DNA from: an uncultured Dialister sp. | Lineage (GTDB): Bacteria > Bacillota > Negativicutes > Veillonellales > Dialisteraceae | Direction: 5' to 3' | DNA length: 15,709 nucleotides | Assembly: GCF_900765565.1 (NCBI RefSeq) | Contig: NZ_CAAFRZ010000088.1 | Location: forward strand, 1 to 15,709 | Part shown: piece after piece, positions 6,267 through 14,845 of the stretch | Position numbering within the stretch: position 1 is the first letter of the stretch | How the letters are laid out: each line of letters opens with the position of its first letter | Position numbers and translations under genes: made by a program | The notes under the pieces: generated by a model | What the model was told of the DNA's origin: nothing | What the model saw: the letters and a program-made list of their open reading frames with translations, nothing else | The model's database searches: none

Positions 6267-7739
6267 ATGAGTAAAACCGGGGGATTTGGCAAGAGGTTCG
6301 GACTTCTTCTTGCAATTATTGCCATGGCGGCGGTGTATATGCTGCCCACGCCGGCGGACCTGCCCACCCAGGGTCATCGGCTGATCGGGATTCTTGTATT
6401 TGCGGTTATCGTGTGGATGACGGAAGGGGTTTCTTATCCGGTCAGTTCATTTGTGATTATTACCCTTATGTGTTATACCCTGGGGATGGCGCCGAACCCG
6501 GCGAGCCCTGATAAGCTTCTGGGAACGAGTAAGGCTCTGGGCATGGCCCTTTCCGGTTTCTCGTCCAGCGCCTGGGCGCTGGTGGCGGGGGCCATGTTCC
6601 TGTCGGCGGCTATGATGATTACGGGACTTGACAAGCGGATAGCCCTCTTTGTCATGAGCCGTGTGGGCATCAAGTCCAGCCACCTCATCGCAGGCGTCAT
6701 TTTCGTTGGATTCCTGCTTTCCTTCTTTGTACCTTCTACTACGGCCCGGGTATCTTGCCTCGTTCCTATCGTGGTCGGCATCATCCGTACCTTTGGATTG
6801 AAAGCGGGATCCACCTTTGCCGGCGTGCTGATGATGGCAGTGGCCCAGGCGGACTCCCTGTGGAATGTAGGCATTAAGACCGCAGCGGCCCAGAACATGG
6901 TGGCCATCGGCTTCATCCAGCAGGTCCTGGGACAGGATATCAGCTGGATTGACTGGTTCATTGCGGCATTCCCTTATGCCGCCATCATGTCGGTGGTCCT
7001 TTATTTCCTCCTGGTCTATACCATGCCTCCGGAAGTGAAAGAACTGCCCGGCGGTAAAGAGGCGCTGGAAAAGATGCGGGCCGAATTGGGACCGATTACA
7101 GGAGGGGAAAAGAAGCTGCTCATCATTTCCTGCCTTCTCCTCTTCTTCTGGGTCACAGAAAAAAAGCTTCATCCCTTTGATACCACCACCGTCACCATCA
7201 CCGGCATCATGCTGATGATGCTTCCGGGGGTGGGGGTCATGACCTGGAAAGATGCGGCATCCCGCATTAACTGGGGAACCATTGCCCTCTTCGGCGTAGG
7301 CATCAGCCTTGGCAGTGCCATCCTGAAATCGGGCGCCGCTACCTGGCTGGCCAACCATTTCATTGCCCTCTTCGGCATGGAAAATATGGCGCCCATCATG
7401 GTCATGGCTATCCTGGCATTCTTCCTGATCGTCATCCATCTGGGCTTTGCCAGCGCCACAGGCCTCGCTTCGGCTATGATTCCAATCGTCATTGCGGTGC
7501 TGCAAAATGTGAATACACCGGGAATCAATGTCATCGGCATGACCATGATTCTCCAGTACACCATCAGTTTCGGCTACATCCTGCCGGTGAATGCGCCACA
7601 GAATATGATTGCCTATTCCACAGGCTACATTACATCAAAGGATTTCCTCAAGACCGGGATTCCGTTTACCATTATTTCCTATGGCGCCATCCTTCTCTTC
7701 AGCCTGACCTACTGGCACTGGCTGGGATATGTGGGATAA
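6267..7739 (+). CDS. DASS/SLC13-family anion transporter
   Basis: A 490-residue integral membrane protein of the divalent anion:sodium symporter family (CitT/SdcS-like), which carries di- or tricarboxylates or related anions across the inner membrane. About 11 to 13 hydrophobic segments cover the chain. The first substrate/ion motif is FFVPSTTARVSCLVPI (153-168), in the place of the SNT motif; the second half has HLGFASATGLASAMIPI (391-407) and LPVNAPQNMIAYSTGYI (439-455). The middle loop near 255-285 is charged (PPEVKELPGGKEALEK). The exact substrate cannot be read. The ATG at 6267 has an aaggaggg site (6253-6260). It is monocistronic, with its own promoter, leader terminator and 3' terminator. 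Confidence 0.88.
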   Translation: MSKTGGFGKRFGLLLAIIAMAAVYMLPTPADLPTQGHRLIGILVFAVIVWMTEGVSYPVSSFVIITLMCYTLGMAPNPASPDKLLGTSKALGMALSGFSSSAWALVAGAMFLSAAMMITGLDKRIALFVMSRVGIKSSHLIAGVIFVGFLLSFFVPSTTARVSCLVPIVVGIIRTFGLKAGSTFAGVLMMAVAQADSLWNVGIKTAAAQNMVAIGFIQQVLGQDISWIDWFIAAFPYAAIMSVVLYFLLVYTMPPEVKELPGGKEALEKMRAELGPITGGEKKLLIISCLLLFFWVTEKKLHPFDTTTVTITGIMLMMLPGVGVMTWKDAASRINWGTIALFGVGISLGSAILKSGAATWLANHFIALFGMENMAPIMVMAILAFFLIVIHLGFASATGLASAMIPIVIAVLQNVNTPGINVIGMTMILQYTISFGYILPVNAPQNMIAYSTGYITSKDFLKTGIPFTIISYGAILLFSLTYWHWLGYVG

Positions 7740-7752
7740 GGCTTTGACTCGA

Positions 7753-7791
7753 AAGCTGTGAAAGCAGGAAATTGCTTTCACGGCTTTTTTT
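7753..7791 (+). terminator. Rho-independent terminator after the transporter
   Basis: aagctgtgaaagca (7753-7766) pairs with tgctttcacggctt (7773-7786), 13 of 14 plus one G-U, with a 6-base loop and a run of seven T at 7785-7791. Confidence 0.93.
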
Positions 7792-7820
7792 ATGCACTGC
7801 TGCCAGGAGGGAGGAGAGAC

Positions 7821-8033
7821 CATTCAGTCTGTTTCGCTGCCGGGCTCATGGGGCTGCACCTTTATAGGTAGATTTATTCGAGTGGGACCTTCCGGAAAAG
7901 CGATACAACCATGACATGAATAAACGGCAGAAATTTCAGCGGAAAGCGCTTCAGGCGGATTCATTTTCCGGCAGCCGGAAGCTAAATGCCCCGGAAGAGT
8001 GACTCCAACAACCAGAACCCCATGCAGTCTGTC
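7821..8033 (+). repeat. Diverged relative of the palindromic repeat, copy E
   Basis: About 213 bp between the transporter terminator and the hrcA promoter. The order of landmarks follows copies A to D with many changes: attcagt at the start, ggtagatttattcgagtggg, tgaataaacggcag, gaaagcgcttcaggcggattca, ggaagct and gaagagtgactcc. Pairing is kept: ccggaaaa with ttttccgg and tttattc with gaataaa. The octamer cagtctgt occurs at both ends (7825-7832 and 8025-8032). Homology is by eye, so it is less sure than for the other copies. Confidence 0.6.
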
Positions 8034-8040
8034 TAAAATC

Positions 8041-8065
8041 CCTGTAAAGCCTTGACAATTACAGG
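8041..8065 (+). promoter_or_regulatory. Inverted repeat bracketing the hrcA -35 box
   Basis: cctgtaa (8041-8047) and ttacagg (8059-8065) are a perfect 7-bp inverted repeat with an 11-bp spacer that contains the TTGACA box (8052-8057). It is a possible second operator of the heat-shock operon in addition to CIRCE. No known regulator is assigned. Confidence 0.4.
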
Positions 8066-8080
8066 CACGAATGCTATTCT
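8052..8080 (+). promoter_or_regulatory. Promoter of the hrcA-grpE-dnaK-dnaJ operon
   Basis: TTGACA (8052-8057), 17-bp spacer, TATTCT (8075-8080). RNA would start near 8087, so the CIRCE operator covers the first transcribed bases. Confidence 0.8.
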
Positions 8081-8091
8081 AATATCGTAAG

Positions 8092-8118
8092 TTAGCACTC
8101 GAAGAGCATGAGTGCTAA
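8092..8118 (+). promoter_or_regulatory. CIRCE operator (HrcA-binding site)
   Basis: TTAGCACTC, nine bases, GAGTGCTAA: a perfect CIRCE element, the binding site of HrcA. It lies 16 bases ahead of hrcA, so HrcA represses its own operon and is relieved on heat shock, when GroEL is occupied. This is established for the family. Confidence 0.98.
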
Positions 8119-8133
8119 TAAAAGGGTGATATT

Positions 8134-9204
8134 ATGGCAGCTCGAAAAATCAATAACAAAGATAGCCGCCATTATGGCGGGGATGAACTGAATGAGAGAA
8201 AAAGGAAGGTGCTCTGGGCCGTTGTCCAGGATTATGCGGATACCGCGGAGCCTGTAGGTTCCCGGACCATTGCGAAGAAATACAATCTTGGTGTCAGCAG
8301 TGCCACCATCCGCAATGAAATGCAGGACCTGGAAGATGAAGGATATCTGGAGCAGCCCCATACTTCAGCGGGACGTATCCCTTCTATCAAGGGATATCGT
8401 TTTTACGTGGACTGGCTCATGCAGCCGGCGCCGGTTTCCAATGAAGAAAAGTCCATGATTGACAGCATGCTCCTGGATCATGTGACGAAGGTGGATGAGA
8501 TTTTCCGGAACATGGCAAGGGCCGTGGCATCGCTCACCCATAACCTCTCGGTGGCGACCTCTGCAGGGGTCAAGAAGAAATTCAATTATATCCGTTTCCT
8601 TCCCCTCGATGGGGTGCGGGCTATTCTCCTCGTGGTCTCTGACCAGGGCGATGTGTCCAATGCGGTGGTGGATATCCCCAGGGGCTCTTCCTTTGATGAG
8701 ATGCAGCTGCTGGCTGACCGGCTGAACCATTTCCTCCATAACCGGGATATTGACAGTATGGATGAAAATACAATCCTCTCTTTCCAGAAGGATGTGGAAA
8801 AGGACCTGAGCCCCTATGTCCATGTGTTCAAAGCACTGGAAAGGGCGCTGACACCGCCGAAGGAAGTCTATTCCGGCGGCGCTTCCCAGCTTATTGAGCA
8901 GCCGGAATTCAAGAGCGTGGAAAAGGTCCAGGATATCCTGAATCTCCTGGAGCAGCGGGACATGCTGGAAAGCATGCTTCTCTCCAGTTCCGACCAGCCC
9001 ATTGCCGTCCATATCGGCACGGAAAATTCGGTGAAATCCCTTTCCGACCTGTCCATCATACGGGCCCAGTTCTCATCCAATGGTCGGATTATCGGGTCCG
9101 TCGCCGTTCTGGGACCGACCCGGATGCAGTACAGCAAGGTCATCGGAATGATGAGGTTCATGCAGCAGAGACTGGATGCGCTATTGAAGAATAAGGATTC
9201 ATAA
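8134..9204 (+). CDS. hrcA: Heat-inducible transcription repressor HrcA
   Basis: A 356-residue repressor, slightly longer than the usual 340 or so. The N-terminal winged helix is at about 19-95 (LNERKRKVLWAVVQDYADT; EPVGSRTIAKKY; recognition helix SSATIRNEMQDLE at 55-67; GYLEQPHTSAGRIPS wing). The GAF-like middle and the C-terminal dimerisation region follow (VLGPTRMQYSKVIGMM near the end). The first 15 residues are an extra basic tail. The ATG at 8134 has an aaaggg site just after CIRCE. It is the first gene of the operon, 13 bases before grpE. Confidence 0.97.
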   Translation: MAARKINNKDSRHYGGDELNERKRKVLWAVVQDYADTAEPVGSRTIAKKYNLGVSSATIRNEMQDLEDEGYLEQPHTSAGRIPSIKGYRFYVDWLMQPAPVSNEEKSMIDSMLLDHVTKVDEIFRNMARAVASLTHNLSVATSAGVKKKFNYIRFLPLDGVRAILLVVSDQGDVSNAVVDIPRGSSFDEMQLLADRLNHFLHNRDIDSMDENTILSFQKDVEKDLSPYVHVFKALERALTPPKEVYSGGASQLIEQPEFKSVEKVQDILNLLEQRDMLESMLLSSSDQPIAVHIGTENSVKSLSDLSIIRAQFSSNGRIIGSVAVLGPTRMQYSKVIGMMRFMQQRLDALLKNKDS

Positions 9205-9217
9205 GGAGGCTCTTCGG

Positions 9218-9850
9218 ATGAAGGAAGAAGAAAAAAAGAAAGTCAATAAAGAAGGACCGAAAGAGAATAAAAAGGTTCCGGACGCAGAAGAAGTCAAGAA
9301 GGAACTGCCGAAGCCCACAGTGGAAGAGCTGCAGAAGCAGGTGATTTTCTTGACAAAGCAGTCTGCTGAAGCCCAGAAACGGGCCAAGGAAGCGGAGGAC
9401 AGGGCCAAGTCGGAGGATGCCAAAATCCAGGCGGCTCTTTCCCAGTACGTAAGGCTCCAGGCGGATTTCGATAATTTCCGCCGCCGCACGAAGGAAAACG
9501 AAGCCAAAGCGGCGGACACTTACAAAGCGGAGACCCTGAAATCCTTCCTGCCGGTGCTGGATAATTTCGAACTGGCCCTTTCCCATATGAAGAAAGACGA
9601 TTCCGGAGAAGCTTACCTGAAGGGCTTCGAACTTCTCCAGAAGCAGCTGGTCAAGATTATGACCGACTTCGGAGTGAAAGAAATCGACGCCAAAGGCAAG
9701 GCCTTTGATCCCCATTTCCACGAGGCTGTGATGATGGTCCAGTCCGATGAAATGGAAGATGAAACGGTGGCCCTGGTATTCCAGAAGGGGTACCTCTACA
9801 AGGATACGGTATTACGGCCTGCCAAAGTCCAGGTTGTGAAGAACAGCTGA
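9218..9850 (+). CDS. grpE: Co-chaperone GrpE, nucleotide exchange factor for DnaK
   Basis: A 210-residue GrpE, which releases ADP from DnaK as a homodimer in the cytoplasm. Residues 1-32 are a disordered, Lys/Glu-rich tail. Residues about 33-105 are a long coiled coil (EELQKQVIFLTKQ, LQADFDNFRRRTKEN), then LKSFLPVLDNFELAL (107-121) in the four-helix part. The C-terminal beta domain has FDPHFHEAVM and GYLYKDTVLRPAKVQVVK. The ATG at 9218 follows taaggagg. A 60-base gap without a terminator leads to dnaK. Confidence 0.97.
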   Translation: MKEEEKKKVNKEGPKENKKVPDAEEVKKELPKPTVEELQKQVIFLTKQSAEAQKRAKEAEDRAKSEDAKIQAALSQYVRLQADFDNFRRRTKENEAKAADTYKAETLKSFLPVLDNFELALSHMKKDDSGEAYLKGFELLQKQLVKIMTDFGVKEIDAKGKAFDPHFHEAVMMVQSDEMEDETVALVFQKGYLYKDTVLRPAKVQVVKNS

Positions 9851-9910
9851 TTTTGGCACCTTTACCTGCATATAAGAATTTAGAGAATAGAATGAAAGGA
9901 GACATTTTAG

Positions 9911-11788
9911 ATGTCAAAAGTAATTGGTATTGATCTGGGTACGACAAACTCTGTAGTAGCAGTCATGGAAGGCGGGGAACCGGTAGTCATTCCGAACGCC
10001 GAAGGTTCCCGCCTGACACCTTCTGTCGTCGGTTTTTCCAAGACCGGCGAACGTCTGGTAGGCCAGCTGGCTAAACGGCAGGCCGTTTCCAATCCGGACC
10101 GCACCGTAGTTTCCATTAAACGTCATATGGGCAGCGACTATAAAGTCACCATTGATGGCAAGTCCTACACACCACAGGAAATTTCCGCCATGATCCTCCA
10201 GAAATTGAAGGTGGATGCAGAAGCATACCTGGGTGAAAAGGTTACGGAAGCCGTCATTACCTGCCCGGCTTACTTCACAGACAGCCAGCGCCAGGCAACG
10301 AAAGATGCCGGCGCCATTGCAGGACTCAAAGTCCTCCGTATTATCAACGAACCGACCGCATCTGCCCTGGCTTATGGCCTTGACAAGATTAAAGACGGCA
10401 AGGAACACAGATTCCTCGTATACGATCTGGGCGGCGGCACATTCGATGTGTCCATCCTGGACCTGGCAGACGGCGTATTTGAAGTCGAAGCTTCCAGCGG
10501 CAACGGCCATCTGGGCGGCGATGATTTCGATGCCCGTGTCATGGACTGGATTGCCGATACCTTCAAGAACCAGAACGGTTTCGAACTGAAACGGGATCCC
10601 ATGACCAACCAGAGACTGAAGGAAGCAGCAGAAAAAGCAAAGATTGAATTGTCCTCCGTCATGTCCACAGATATCAACCTGCCCTTCATTACCATCGATT
10701 CCAATGGCCAGCCGGTACATTTCGATGCTACCCTGACCCGTGCCGTATTTGACCAGATCACCGAAGACCTGGTACAGGCAACGGTAGAACCTATGGAAAG
10801 AGCCATGAAGGATGCCAACCTCACCATTGACGACATTGATAAGATCCTTCTGGTAGGCGGTTCTTCCCGTATTCCGGCCGTACAGACACTGATCCGCAAC
10901 AAGTTCCATAAAGAACCATCCAAGGGTGTAAACCCCGATGAATCCGTAGCAGTCGGTGCTGCTATTCAGGCCGGTGTTCTCAAAGGCGAAGTCAAAGATG
11001 TACTGCTTCTCGATGTAACTCCGCTGTCCCTGGGCATTGAAACCCTGGGCGGTGTATTCACCACTATGATTAAGAGAAATACCACCATTCCTACATCCAA
11101 GACCCAGGTATTCTCCACCGCTGTCGATAACCAGCCTTCCGTAGATATCCATGTCCTCCAGGGTGAACGTCCCATGGCTGCTGATAACAAGACACTGGGC
11201 CGCTTCGAACTGAGCGATATTCCGCCGGCTCCGCGGGGAGTTCCTCAGATTCAGGTCACCTTCGATATCGATGCCAACGGCATTGTTCATGTTTCCGCCA
11301 AAGATCTGGGCACCGGCAAGGAACAGAAGATTGATATTACCTCTTCCTCCGGCCTCTCTGATGAAGAAATCAAGAGAATGCAGGATGATGCCAAAGCCCA
11401 TGAAGCAGAAGATAAGAAACGGAAAGAAGCCATTACTGCCAAGAATAATGCAGAAGCCCTCATTTACCAGGCTGAAAAGACAGTGAAGGAACTGGGAGAC
11501 AAAGCAGACCAGGGCAAAGTGAAAGAAGTCAATGATGCCATTGCTAAACTGAAAGAGACCCTGAAAGGCAACGACACCGAAAAGATCAAAGCCGATGCAG
11601 AAGCTCTCACCAAACCGCTCCATGAACTGACTGAAAAACTGTACCAGCAGGCACAGCAGGCTCAGCAGGCACAGCAGCAGGCCCAGAATACCGGAGCCCA
11701 GCAGGGACCACAGGCCGGAGCCAAAAAAGACAAGGACAATGTAGTAGACGCAGACTATAAAGTTGTCAATGACGACGATAAGAAATAA
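9911..11788 (+). CDS. dnaK: Chaperone protein DnaK (Hsp70)
   Basis: A 625-residue Hsp70, the ATP-driven chaperone that binds unfolded segments with DnaJ and GrpE. Nucleotide-binding domain 1-360: GIDLGTTNS (6-14), DLGGGTFD (172-179) and LVGGSSRIP (314-322). The substrate-binding beta domain has [14 protein letters not shown] and [19 protein letters not shown], and then comes the helical lid. The tail is rich in Gln and Ala ([15 protein letters not shown]) and ends in an acidic segment of the DADYKVV type. The ATG at 9911 has a gaaaggag site. The length is normal and no key residue is lost. Confidence 0.99.
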   Translation: MSKVIGIDLGTTNSVVAVMEGGEPVVIPNAEGSRLTPSVVGFSKTGERLVGQLAKRQAVSNPDRTVVSIKRHMGSDYKVTIDGKSYTPQEISAMILQKLKVDAEAYLGEKVTEAVITCPAYFTDSQRQATKDAGAIAGLKVLRIINEPTASALAYGLDKIKDGKEHRFLVYDLGGGTFDVSILDLADGVFEVEASSGNGHLGGDDFDARVMDWIADTFKNQNGFELKRDPMTNQRLKEAAEKAKIELSSVMSTDINLPFITIDSNGQPVHFDATLTRAVFDQITEDLVQATVEPMERAMKDANLTIDDIDKILLVGGSSRIPAVQTLIRNKFHKEPSKGVNPDESVAVGAAIQAGVLKGEVKDVLLLDVTPLSLGIETLGGVFTTMIKRNTTIPTSKTQVFSTAVDNQPSVDIHVLQGERPMAADNKTLGRFELSDIPPAPRGVPQIQVTFDIDANGIVHVSAKDLGTGKEQKIDITSSSGLSDEEIKRMQDDAKAHEAEDKKRKEAITAKNNAEALIYQAEKTVKELGDKADQGKVKEVNDAIAKLKETLKGNDTEKIKADAEALTKPLHELTEKLYQQAQQAQQAQQQAQNTGAQQGPQAGAKKDKDNVVDADYKVVNDDDKK

Positions 11789-11807
11789 GGAATAGTGTGA
11801 GTTCTTT

Positions 11808-12983
11808 ATGGCAGACAGCAAGGATTACTATGACATCCTTGGCGTAAGCAAAAACGCCACGGACGATGAAATCAAAAAAGCATATCGGAGACTTGCCCGT
11901 AAATACCATCCGGACCTGAACAAGGACCATCCCAAGGAAGCGGAAGAAAAGTTCAAGGAAGTGAATGAAGCGTACCATGTACTTTCCGATGCTGACAAGA
12001 GAGCCCAGTACGACCAGCTCGGCCATGATGCCTTCCAGCAGGCATCCCGCGGCGGCGCCGGCGCCGGGGGCTTCGGTGGATTCGGCCAGGGCGGATTCAA
12101 CGGTCAGGGCTTCGACTTCGGCGGCTTCGACATGGGCGACATTTTCGACATGTTCACCGGTGGCAGCCGCCGCAGGAATAATGGTCCGGAACAGGGTGCA
12201 GACCTTCGCTACGACATGACCATTACCCTTCGGGAAGCCTTTACCGGTGTGAAGAAGAAATTCTCCGTCACCAAGAACGATACCTGCAGCCACTGCCACG
12301 GCAGCGGCGCAGAACCGGGTTCCTCCGTCGATACCTGCCCTGCCTGCCACGGCACAGGCCAGCAGCGTATCGTAAGAAACGGCCCCTTTGGACAGATGGT
12401 GAATATCGTCACCTGTCAGCAGTGCGGCGGCACAGGGAAGATTATCAAAAACAAGTGCAAGGAATGCCATGGCAGCGGTACTGTCAGAGCGTCCAAGACC
12501 ATTGAAGTCAATATCCCTGCCGGTGCCGACAGCGGCGTCCGCATGAGGGTGGCCGGCGAAGGAGAGCCCGGCAGGAGAGGCGGTCCGAAAGGCGACCTCT
12601 ATGTCTACATTTATGTGGAAGACGATCCGGACTTTGAAAGGGAAGGCGACGACCTTTACAAGACCGTCAATATTTCCTATCCTGTAGCAGCCCTTGGCTC
12701 CACCATCAAAGTGAAGACCCTGGACAAGGAAGTGGAACTCAAGGTTCCAGCCGGTACCCAGACAGGCACCCGGTTCCGCATCTCCGGCGAAGGCATGCCT
12801 CATCTGCAGTCCTCCCGCAAAGGGAACCTCTATGTGGAAGTCCATGTGACGGTGCCTAAGCGGCTGAACGAAGACCAGAAGAACGCACTCCTTCACTTTG
12901 CCAATGAAATGGGAGAAGACTGCTCCCAGTATAAAGGAAAGAGCTCCTTCCTTGATAAAATCATAGACAAGTTCAAACAGTAA
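11808..12983 (+). CDS. dnaJ: Chaperone protein DnaJ (Hsp40)
   Basis: A 391-residue type I DnaJ, which delivers substrates and stimulates the DnaK ATPase. The J domain (5-70) holds the HPD triad H34-P35-D36. A Gly/Phe-rich region spans about 81-119, and four CxxCxGxG zinc repeats start at C160, C177, C203 and C217. The C-terminal beta-barrel domains follow. The ATG at 11808 is 19 bases after the dnaK stop, and its nearest ribosome site (aagga overlapping the dnaK stop) is rather far away, so translational coupling to dnaK is plausible. It is the last gene of the operon. Confidence 0.98.
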   Translation: MADSKDYYDILGVSKNATDDEIKKAYRRLARKYHPDLNKDHPKEAEEKFKEVNEAYHVLSDADKRAQYDQLGHDAFQQASRGGAGAGGFGGFGQGGFNGQGFDFGGFDMGDIFDMFTGGSRRRNNGPEQGADLRYDMTITLREAFTGVKKKFSVTKNDTCSHCHGSGAEPGSSVDTCPACHGTGQQRIVRNGPFGQMVNIVTCQQCGGTGKIIKNKCKECHGSGTVRASKTIEVNIPAGADSGVRMRVAGEGEPGRRGGPKGDLYVYIYVEDDPDFEREGDDLYKTVNISYPVAALGSTIKVKTLDKEVELKVPAGTQTGTRFRISGEGMPHLQSSRKGNLYVEVHVTVPKRLNEDQKNALLHFANEMGEDCSQYKGKSSFLDKIIDKFKQ

Positions 12984-12986
12984 TTT

Positions 12987-13019
12987 AAAAATCCCATCGG
13001 TTATCCGGTGGGATTTTTG
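12987..13019 (+). terminator. Rho-independent terminator of the heat-shock operon
   Basis: aaaaatcccatcgg pairs with ccggtgggattttt (13 of 14 plus one G-U) around ttat. The symmetric A/T flanks allow termination from either strand. Confidence 0.92.
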
Positions 13020-13164
13020 TCATGCTTTCTTCGCAAGTGTCAAGCTTTCCTCGGCAATTCATTTGACTGTCGATCATTACGATCTCCGTGGCTTCGATTG
13101 AATCCGTATTCCTGTATAGCTCTGGCAAGTCTCCCCATTGGGGAAGAAGAAGCTCCATAAACGC

Positions 13165-13501
13165 CTATTCGCTCCTCCAGGCATCCTGGCCTATAGTTTC
13201 CCATTCAGAAGTCTTCTGGTATAGGTCATCTCTCCATAGCAGCAGTAAATCGTTCGGGAGCCCCGGCGTGCCACACGCCACCCTGTAACTTGTAAATCTG
13301 ATACAGCTCCGCGTCAATACGCTCCAGAGCCATAGCTATAAGCTGACAGTTCATTTCTTCGAGCCAATGAGATAACTTCCTTTCAGCCTCAATAGAGTCA
13401 TCCGATTTCTTAATGATGGAAATTTCTGCTCCTGCAGCATTTTCACTCCAAATTTCTCCAGTTTCTGTTATAATATCTATGAGGAAAGTCCTTTCTTTGT
13501 T
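13165..13501 (-). pseudogene. Probable decayed gene fragment, unknown
   Basis: On the minus strand an open stretch without a normal start runs from 13501 to a TGA at 13226-13228. It encodes protein-like sequence, for example SIEAERKLSHWLEEMNCQL and QGGVWHAGAPERFTAAMER. A one-base shift at that TGA continues the coding-like pattern (DDLYQKTSEWETIGQDAWRSE region) to a TAG at 13165-13167, after which the same frame stays open towards 12985. This looks like a gene broken by a frameshift and a stop, with its 5' end missing next to the truncated IS element. I do not recognise the family, and it could be chance. Nothing else is seen in 13021-13593. Confidence 0.35.
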
Positions 13502-13593
13502 TTATTCTTTGCCACGGAAATTATAACATTTCCACTCAAGGGGAGGCTTTCCTCTTTTATTGTTTCTGGAAAATTCCCCTACCGAGTAAAATT

Positions 13594-14349
13594 TTACACT
13601 AAGGACTTCTCCCCGGTCACGTGTAAGTCCATGAACATCTCGGCCTTAATCCATCCATTGACAGATTCCATTGCAGCGTTATCTGTCGGCGTTCCGGCAC
13701 GTGACATCGACCGGGTAATGCCGTACATGGGTAACAGGTCGTTGTAGGCCTTAGATGCGTAGACAGATCCCTGGTCCGTGTGCAGAATCATTTGGCGCTC
13801 CGGATGTTGCTCCTTCCATGCAATCAGGTCTTTCAGCCCACTGATATAGGTCATGCGGTCGCCACGCTTTGCCGAAAGGGAATGGCTGACAATCTCATCG
13901 TTCCAGAGATCCATGTAAAGAGTCAGTTCGTAGTAGGTGCCCTTCACATAAAACGCTGTCATATCGCTCACGATGCACAGCATTGGCCCGTCAATCTGCA
14001 TCTCTGACAGGAGCAGATTTGGGAATATTCGCGCCGGATCTCCAGCCTTCTTGTAGCGGTAATGCTTGGACTTGCTCTTGATTCCCGCAATCTTGCAACA
14101 CTTATGAGCATAGGGGTCAGACAGGACAATGTTTTTGTCCAGGCCTATCTTGGCATTCAGCCAGCGGTACCCATGCGATGGATACTTCAAGTGGTATTCT
14201 TGAAACAGCCTGATATTGCTTGCAAGGTTCTTCTCTCTTCCCGAAGGATGAGAAAGATGCTTCTTCCATGCATAGAAACTGCTCCGCTGGATGCCCATTG
14301 CTTTACATAGGATCTTCACTGGGATTTCTCCTGACAGTTCCATAATCAC
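13594..14349 (-). CDS. IS3-family transposase OrfB, C-terminally truncated
   Basis: A 251-residue rve-type integrase-core transposase. The N-terminal helical HTH_21-like part has VKILCKAMGIQRSSFYAWKK and KYPSHGYRWLNAKI. The catalytic triad is D129 (VSDMTAFYV), D192 (LHTDQGSVYAS) and E228 (TDNAAMESVNGW), a D-35-E spacing. Only 23 residues follow E228 (ending GEKSLV), whereas family members usually continue for about 50 to 60 more (a YIxFFNxxRP-type segment). The protein is therefore probably inactive or altered. The start is unclear: GTG at 14349 or ATG at 14343, neither with a good ribosome site. The frame stays open upstream past the orfA stop, in the -1 frame relative to orfA. Confidence 0.85.
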   Translation of the reverse strand: MIMELSGEIPVKILCKAMGIQRSSFYAWKKHLSHPSGREKNLASNIRLFQEYHLKYPSHGYRWLNAKIGLDKNIVLSDPYAHKCCKIAGIKSKSKHYRYKKAGDPARIFPNLLLSEMQIDGPMLCIVSDMTAFYVKGTYYELTLYMDLWNDEIVSHSLSAKRGDRMTYISGLKDLIAWKEQHPERQMILHTDQGSVYASKAYNDLLPMYGITRSMSRAGTPTDNAAMESVNGWIKAEMFMDLHVTGEKSLV

Positions 14350-14411
14350 TTGGTAGTCTTGCTGGCGTATAGAATTACCGTACCATCTCCCTTCACCTCG
14401 TATCCTTTTTT

Positions 14412-14696
14412 TTACCTTGCTTCTGTGATCCTGGCTTTAATCAGCTCCTGGATCAATTCCTCCTTTGTCATAGATTTCAGTTCATCCAGCTCTGCCGGCT
14501 CTTTCTTGAAAGAGAGTGCGCTGATGGATCTCTGTCCCCGTTTGGGTGGCAGCCGATTGGCATCCCGATACATTCTCATGTAATTCCGTGCGGTCTGCTC
14601 ACTGATGCCATATTCTTCTGCGGCTTCATACCGACTTATTTCGCTGTAGTAAATTCGTCGACCGATGTCCAATCTTTGCTCTTTCGTGTACTTCAT
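14412..14696 (-). CDS. IS3-family OrfA, helix-turn-helix protein
   Basis: A 94-residue protein with a helix-turn-helix at about 8-45 (IGRRIYYSEISRYEAAEEYG, ISEQTARNYMRMY) and a charged, probably helical C-terminus (ELDELKSMTKEELIQELIK) where OrfA proteins have their leucine zipper. It binds the element's ends. The ATG at 14696 has a ggagg site 6 bases upstream. Its TAA stop overlaps the start of a run of eight A, after which OrfB continues in another frame. Because the stop comes before the run, a classical slippage fusion is not obvious. Confidence 0.85.
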   Translation of the reverse strand: MKYTKEQRLDIGRRIYYSEISRYEAAEEYGISEQTARNYMRMYRDANRLPPKRGQRSISALSFKKEPAELDELKSMTKEELIQELIKARITEAR

Positions 14697-14759
14697 GGCA
14701 AACCTCCTGTCCAGTAAAGGGGAGACACTCTGTCCAGTGCTTATTTTGCACTGCCTATG

Positions 14760-14771
14760 CAGTGTACACTG
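14760..14771. repeat. 12-bp perfect palindrome in the IS leader
   Basis: CAGTGTACACTG is self-complementary and overlaps a hairpin CACTGC-ctat-GCAGTG (14749-14764). It lies between the left IS terminus and orfA, where transposase expression would be controlled. The decamer ends ctgtccagt at 14708-14716 and 14730-14738 form a nearby direct repeat. Confidence 0.45.
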
Positions 14772-14845
14772 TATGTCTAAAGATTACCCCCTCTGTGTCC
14801 AATTTTAGTTTACCACTTCAACCATGATAAAATGCATAAAAATGA

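Larger units (their letters stand above)
13594..14815 (-). mobile_element. IS3-family insertion sequence, 3' end damaged
   Basis: The left (orfA-side) terminus is TGGTAAACTAAAATTGGACA, read on the minus strand from 14815, with the TG...TTGGACA pattern of IS3-family ends. OrfA (14412-14696) and OrfB (13594-14349) follow. The right end is not clean: OrfB stops early, and the only IR-like sequence (gagtaaaattttacac, 13584-13599) matches the inner but not the outer part of the left terminus. No target-site duplication could be identified. The element is probably not mobile by itself. Confidence 0.75.

Noticed and set aside
6447..7505. 352-codon minus-strand frame in the transporter gene
   Set aside because: His/Gly/Asp-rich antisense composition typical of a shadow of a hydrophobic protein; the plus strand has a clear transporter.
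9914..11821. 635-codon open frame on the minus strand opposite dnaK
   Set aside because: It is a codon-bias shadow of dnaK: no ribosome site and no recognisable domain, while the plus strand encodes a full Hsp70.
11766..12896. 376-codon open frame opposite dnaJ
   Set aside because: Shadow of dnaJ in the complementary strand; no start signal and no family resemblance.
13088..13288. 66-codon plus-strand frame after dnaJ
   Set aside because: Ser-rich composition, no ribosome site, and it overlaps the more protein-like but broken minus-strand frame.
13579..13604. Right inverted repeat of the IS (gagtaaaattttacac)
   Set aside because: It matches the inner part of the left terminus at about 10 of 13 bases, but the outer eight bases and the terminal TG are not matched, so I do not call it as the element end.
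14406..14437. Programmed -1 frameshift joining OrfA and OrfB at an A8 run
   Set aside because: The OrfA stop codon begins at the run itself, so ribosomes in the OrfA frame would stop before slipping; no slippery heptamer precedes it.
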